Shown piece by piece: positions 4,917 through 7,814 of a stretch of DNA of 7,814 nucleotides. The notes beneath the pieces were generated by a model. It had not been told where the DNA came from. It searched no databases and was given only the letters and a program-made list of their open reading frames with translations. Origin of the DNA: Candidatus Omnitrophota bacterium (GTDB lineage: Bacteria > Omnitrophota > Gorgyraeia > Aquiviventales > Aquiviventaceae); contig JACPSQ010000034.1 of NCBI GenBank assembly GCA_016193195.1, forward strand, positions 1 to 7,814, in the 5' to 3' direction. Position 1 is the first letter of the stretch. Each line of letters opens with the position of its first letter. The translations under genes and the position numbers were made by a program.

Positions 4917-6436
4917 CGCGTCCTCCTGCTCCGGGAAGGCTTCCTCGCAGCCCCTCGACGCGCCGCCTTCAGCGCGTGTCGAGCCGCTCTGCGGCGGACG
5001 GCGCGCTGCGGGGCGGTACCGCTGCCGCGCCGACGTTTCGTCATGGGCGGGCGCCTCCTCCGACGTGCCGCAGCACGCCCTGAGCGCTGGGCTGGACGCT
5101 TGACCGCAGGCTTCCCTCGCGCTGGCGCGGCGGGGGCTCGGTGCGCGCCTTTGGGGAGCGGTTTTCCATTCTCTGCCGACGCCCGCTCCTCGAGCGAGCG
5201 GGCGGGCACCCCCACCACCACTCCCTTGGGCGGCACATCATGCGCCTTGGTGACCACGCTGCCGGCGCCGGTCACCGCTCCGGCGCCGATCTTGACCGGA
5301 GCGATCAGGATGGTATCCGAGCCGATGAAGGCGCCTTTCCCAATGCGCGTCTCGTGCTTCTCTTGTCCATCGTAATTGGCGGTGATGGTCCCGGCCCCGA
5401 TGTTCACCGCCTCCTCAACGATGGCGTCACCCAGATACGTCATGTGGCTGACGCGCACCTTGGGCCCGATCTTCGTTCGCACCAACTCGACGAAGTTTCC
5501 CACCCGGGTCTCCTCGGCGATCGTCACGCCGCTGCGCAGCCGGGCAAACGGCCCGATCGAACAGCGCTTGCCGATGGACACCCCGGTCTCGATCACGGTG
5601 TGGGGATGGATGACGCTGTCCACGCCGATGGTGACGCCGTGATCGATGGAGGTCGTCTGCGGTTCTTCAATGGTCACCCCATTGGCCAGGTGCGCGTCAA
5701 TAATCCGCTGACGGATCACGCCAATAGCCCTCGCCAAGTCGGCCCGGGAGTTGATGCCGAGGGCCTCGGGGATCTCCTCGACGCGGGCGGCTTGGATCTT
5801 CGCGCCCTCCTGACGCGCGAGGTGCGAGACGACGTCCGTGAGGTAGAGCTCTTTCTTCGAACCGCTTGGGGTGATCGTCGACAGGGCTGCGAGGAGCGGC
5901 TCCGCCTGAACGACCAACGGCCCCACGTTGATCTCACGGATGGCGCGTTGGGCGGCGTGGGCCTCCCCTTCCTCGATCACCCCGGTGATCTGACCCTGCT
6001 CGTTGCGGATGACCCGGCCGTAGCCGCTGGGGTCGGCGAGATGGGCGACCAGCAGCGTGCAACTCGCCCCGGTCTTGAAATGGGACTCCGCCAGCCTCTG
6101 AACCGTCGTGCGCCGCAAGAGCGGCGTGTCAGCGTACAGGATGAGCACGCTGCCGGCTGTCCCCCCCAAGGCCTTCTTGGCCGCCAGGACCGCGTCGCCG
6201 GTCCCCAACCGTCTCGTCTGGATGACCGTCTTGATCTCTTTGGGCAGAACCGGCTTGATCGCATCGGCGCCGTAACCGAGGACGACGATCGGCTGCTTCA
6301 CGCCGGCTGAGGCCGCGAGATCCAAGGCGTACGCAATCATCGGACGCCCGCAGATCGGATGGAGGACCTTGGGCACGTCTGACTTCATCCGCGTGCCTTC
6401 CCCAGCGGCTAAGATGATCGCATGGAGCTGTCTCAT
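4913..6436 (-). CDS. glmU: Bifunctional UDP-GlcNAc synthase GlmU with long basic C-terminal tail
   Basis: Acetylates glucosamine-1-phosphate and transfers UMP to give UDP-GlcNAc, the precursor of peptidoglycan and LPS. The N-terminal uridyltransferase domain (about 1-230) has LAAGEGTRMKS (9-19), LGTGDAV (77-83), YADTPLL (101-107), GYGR (138-141), the conserved Asn in REINVG (167-172) and ALGINSRADLA (225-235). The left-handed beta-helix (about 252-415) has hexapeptide repeats, GNFVE (313-317), the catalytic-type His331 in SHMTYLGD, NYDG (354-357) and IGSDT (371-375). Both active sites look intact, with K351 of E. coli replaced by Arg320. The protein is 507 residues against about 455 in E. coli. 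The excess is a tail (about 423-507) rich in Arg, Lys, Ala and Pro without any acidic residue. The start has GGAG 8 nt upstream and overlaps the preceding ORF by ATGA. Confidence 0.95.
   Translation of the reverse strand: MRQLHAIILAAGEGTRMKSDVPKVLHPICGRPMIAYALDLAASAGVKQPIVVLGYGADAIKPVLPKEIKTVIQTRRLGTGDAVLAAKKALGGTAGSVLILYADTPLLRRTTVQRLAESHFKTGASCTLLVAHLADPSGYGRVIRNEQGQITGVIEEGEAHAAQRAIREINVGPLVVQAEPLLAALSTITPSGSKKELYLTDVVSHLARQEGAKIQAARVEEIPEALGINSRADLARAIGVIRQRIIDAHLANGVTIEEPQTTSIDHGVTIGVDSVIHPHTVIETGVSIGKRCSIGPFARLRSGVTIAEETRVGNFVELVRTKIGPKVRVSHMTYLGDAIVEEAVNIGAGTITANYDGQEKHETRIGKGAFIGSDTILIAPVKIGAGAVTGAGSVVTKAHDVPPKGVVVGVPARSLEERASAENGKPLPKGAHRAPAAPARGKPAVKRPAQRSGRAAARRRRRPPMTKRRRGSGTAPQRAVRRRAARHALKAARRGAARKPSRSRRTR
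4922..4927 (-). promoter_or_regulatory. Ribosome binding site of prs inside the glmU tail
   Basis: AGGAGG lies 5 nt before the prs ATG. It is coded inside the last codons of glmU and fixes the prs start at the ATGA overlap. Confidence 0.8.
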
Positions 6437-7335
6437 GATGTTGGCTCCGCCCTATTGTCAGGGGTTCCTCGTAGGATCTCGTTGTACCACGGGTGATATG
6501 GTAGCGAGCCGTCTCCTGTCCATAGGACCCCATTGACTCGCCATGGTCTCCTCGGTTCTTGCAACAATCCTTCTCCTGACTCGCCCAGCACAGCTGGGGA
6601 GCCAGGATTCGAACCTGGGATCTCCTGGTCCAAAGCCAGGTGTGCTGCCGCTGCACCACTCCCCAACGCGTGGTTGATCCCGGCGATCCAACCTGTAATG
6701 CGTCGGTTTAGCGCACTGCTGCGAGTCACTCGCACTCGGATCAACCCATGATACGAATCGCCGATGTTCGTCCTATGAGTTGCAGGGCGGTGGTGCTTCC
6801 ATCGGATTCTGGACAGGCTCTCAATTGGTAGCCCGAGTTCCTCGGCCCAATAGACACGTGCCTGCTCTCCATTGGCGGTTTCATGGAGATACATTTCGTA
6901 TCCAATTCGATCCGACGTCACACCGCACACATCCTGAAGCCACCGTACGAACAAGCGGATCACCGCCGGGTCAGAATTAACCAGGATCACCCCGACTGAA
7001 ACGTTATGAGGTTTCTGCTTCGCACCTTCAGCCCAATAGAGGGCAAGGCCCAATAACCAGAGATCTCGGCGGGAGATGGATCCAATCTCCCGACTGGCCT
7101 TACCCATGATCGCCTGGGTTTGTGCGATGCGCCGCTCCTTGACCACCGCCGATGCCTTGCGTTGCGCTATGCGCTTCAGCTCAGTCAACCGCTGAGGCTG
7201 CGTTTCCACAAGCCCCTCCGCTTTGAACCACCGCCACACCGTCGATTTCGCCACCCCGAGGTGCTGTATAATCTCTTGATAGGTGATGCCTTGACGACGC
7301 AGTTCGATCGCCTGAGCTCGCTTCGTTGGTTTCAT
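6433..7335 (-). CDS. HTH plus LAGLIDADG-like protein; C-terminal part reads through tRNA-Gln
   Basis: Uncharacterised putative DNA-binding protein. An N-terminal helix-turn-helix (about 5-38) resembles resolvase/transposase HTHs (LRRQGITYQEIIQHLGVAKS, 12-31), followed by a charged linker (about 45-85). LLGLALYWAEG (94-104) and NSDPAVIRLFVRWL (120-133) resemble LAGLIDADG homing-endonuclease segments. The conserved part seems to end at RRITGWIAGI (211-220); I recall similar HTH proteins in actinobacteria ending at this point, unverified. Beyond it, residues 224-248 are coded by the tRNA-Gln gene, and 249-300 by the glmU leader and look non-protein-like. So the real protein is probably about 220-225 residues with a lost stop, or the tail is tolerated. 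Codon use (ATA, TTA, CTA, AGA) is less GC-rich than the flanks, suggesting transfer. It starts 15 bp after ispE without a clear ribosome binding site. Enzymatic activity is unproven. Confidence 0.7.
   Translation of the reverse strand: MKPTKRAQAIELRRQGITYQEIIQHLGVAKSTVWRWFKAEGLVETQPQRLTELKRIAQRKASAVVKERRIAQTQAIMGKASREIGSISRRDLWLLGLALYWAEGAKQKPHNVSVGVILVNSDPAVIRLFVRWLQDVCGVTSDRIGYEMYLHETANGEQARVYWAEELGLPIESLSRIRWKHHRPATHRTNIGDSYHGLIRVRVTRSSALNRRITGWIAGINHALGSGAAAAHLALDQEIPGSNPGSPAVLGESGEGLLQEPRRPWRVNGVLWTGDGSLPYHPWYNEILRGTPDNRAEPTS
6437..6593 (-). other. Spacer/leader between tRNA-Gln and glmU
   Basis: This 157-bp stretch holds the glmU ribosome binding site (GCGGAG at 6445-6450). It can form a small 5-bp stem (TACCA with TGGTA, 6485-6503). 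There is also a possible 28-codon reading frame (6544 to 6458) preceded by GAGGAG 3 nt upstream of its ATG; nothing supports it as a gene beyond that site. The upstream ORF also reads through this region in another frame. No convincing promoter, riboswitch or terminator was found. Confidence 0.4.
6594..6665 (-). tRNA. tRNA-Gln (anticodon UUG)
   Basis: A complete 72-nt cloverleaf can be drawn. The acceptor stem is TGGGGAG with CTCCCCA, followed by discriminator G. The D stem is GTGC/GCAC, and the anticodon stem CCTGG/CCAGG encloses loop CTTTGGA with anticodon TTG at 6633-6631. The variable loop is AGATC, and the T stem CCAGG/CCTGG encloses TTCGAAT. All stems pair fully. The U1-A72 weak first pair and UUG anticodon agree with bacterial tRNA-Gln. 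The 3' CCA is not coded (CTG follows), so it must be added after transcription. The gene lies inside an open reading frame that continues from upstream through to glmU. Confidence 0.97.
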
Positions 7336-7350
7336 CTGGTGGCGAAATGT

Positions 7351-7814
7351 CTAGGGATGATCGGTACGCACGAGCTCAATGCGCCACGTGCGCGGGCTTC
7401 GCGCGCCCATCAGGGCAGCCACCTCCCGCGCGTGTGCTCCGTCGGTACAGAGGCCGTAGACGGCCGGGCCGCTGCCGGAGACGCAGGTGCCCACGCACCC
7501 ACAGGCGCGTACGTGTGACTGGATGAGCGTGATGACAGGACAACGCCGGATCGCTTCAGGTGCAAGATCGTTCCCCAACCCTTCAGCGAGCTCGCGGAGC
7601 GAGCCGTTGCTCAAGGCGTGTTGCATCATGGTAAGGGACGGTGGAGCGCCTGTCAAGCTGAATCCGTCGTAGACGTCCTTCGTCGAGAGACGCTCATTGG
7701 GCACCACCAGGACATGGCTGAGGACCGGTGCCTGGGGGATTGGCTCACAGAGCTCACCTCGGCCGCGACCGATGGCGAACGGCGTTTCGGAAAGGAAGAA
7801 GGGGGCGTCGGATC
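7351..7814 (-). CDS. ispE: 4-diphosphocytidyl-2-C-methyl-D-erythritol kinase, C-terminal part (runs off window)
   Basis: IspE is a GHMP kinase that phosphorylates CDP-ME in the MEP pathway of isoprenoid precursor synthesis. About 153 C-terminal residues are seen; the first full codon is at 7812. The fragment opens with SDAPFFL, whose Asp matches the catalytic Asp of the family, then AIGRGRGE. The C-terminal domain shows SHVLVVPNERLSTKDVY, GNDLAPEAI and the glycine-rich SGSGPAVYGL motif, and ends with a TAG at 7353. All recognisable motifs of the second half are in place, so the gene appears functional. ispE near glmU and prs is a common arrangement in bacteria. The missing N-terminal half lies outside the window. 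Confidence 0.95.
   Translation of the reverse strand, partial: SDAPFFLSETPFAIGRGRGELCEPIPQAPVLSHVLVVPNERLSTKDVYDGFSLTGAPPSLTMMQHALSNGSLRELAEGLGNDLAPEAIRRCPVITLIQSHVRACGCVGTCVSGSGPAVYGLCTDGAHAREVAALMGARSPRTWRIELVRTDHP

Noticed and set aside
4452..5375. Plus-strand open frame (307 codons) opposite prs/glmU
   Set aside because: It spans the junction of two certain genes on the other strand and its translation is Arg/Ala-rich without family signatures, typical of a shadow.
5141..6310. Long plus-strand open frame (389 codons) opposite glmU
   Set aside because: It is a GC-driven antisense shadow of glmU, with no recognisable domain; the minus strand codes a complete, motif-rich GlmU.
6470..6500. 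Two ACGAG motifs resembling the loops of a mini-ykkC (guanidine-II) riboswitch before glmU
   Set aside because: The bases around the first ACGAG do not pair, and the second can form only a 3-4 bp stem, so the two-hairpin architecture is absent.
7572..7582. Short match to the tRNA 5' end (TTGGGGA) within ispE, possible insertion duplication
   Set aside because: Seven bases in GC-rich coding DNA are expected by chance, and the match lies inside the conserved ispE frame rather than at its end.

Overview
The window is a dense run of bacterial housekeeping genes, all on the minus strand. In the direction of transcription (high to low coordinates) it reads: 3' part of ispE, an HTH/LAGLIDADG-like ORF, tRNA-Gln(UUG), glmU, prs, rplY (CTC form), pth, rpsF, ssb, rpsR, rplI and the 5' part of dnaB. 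GC is high (around 60% by eye). The gene order (ispE, glmU, prs, rplY, pth joined to rpsF, ssb, rpsR, rplI, dnaB) and the degenerate heptamer-period repeats in the gaps resemble a Nitrospirota-like or neighbouring deep-branching Gram-negative lineage. That assignment is an inference from gene order and style; no taxonomic marker was compared.

Right end (6433-7814): ispE (isoprenoid precursor synthesis) is followed after 15 bp by a less GC-rich ORF that encodes a DNA-binding HTH and a LAGLIDADG-like block. This ORF has no stop codon before the tRNA-Gln gene. It reads in frame through the whole tRNA and the glmU leader, and stops in an ATGA overlap with glmU. It looks like a mobile or accessory insertion in an otherwise core locus.

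Middle (2212-6436): glmU (UDP-GlcNAc synthesis), prs (PRPP synthesis), rplY (5S rRNA-binding bL25), pth (recycling of peptidyl-tRNA) and rpsF (bS6) are closely packed. ATGA overlaps occur at glmU/prs and pth/rpsF, and the other gaps are 17-22 bp, so a single operon is likely. GlmU carries an unusual arginine-rich C-terminal tail of about 85 residues.

Left end (1-2206): ssb, rpsR, rplI and dnaB form the usual ribosome/replication cluster. The two gaps flanking rpsR (ssb-rpsR and rpsR-rplI) are filled by two different 7-nt-period degenerate repeat arrays, the second arranged head-to-head so that it can fold into a hairpin. No rRNA, CRISPR array, insertion sequence, prophage or obvious defence system is present. 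The most unusual items are the tRNA-traversing ORF, the GlmU tail and the heptamer arrays.
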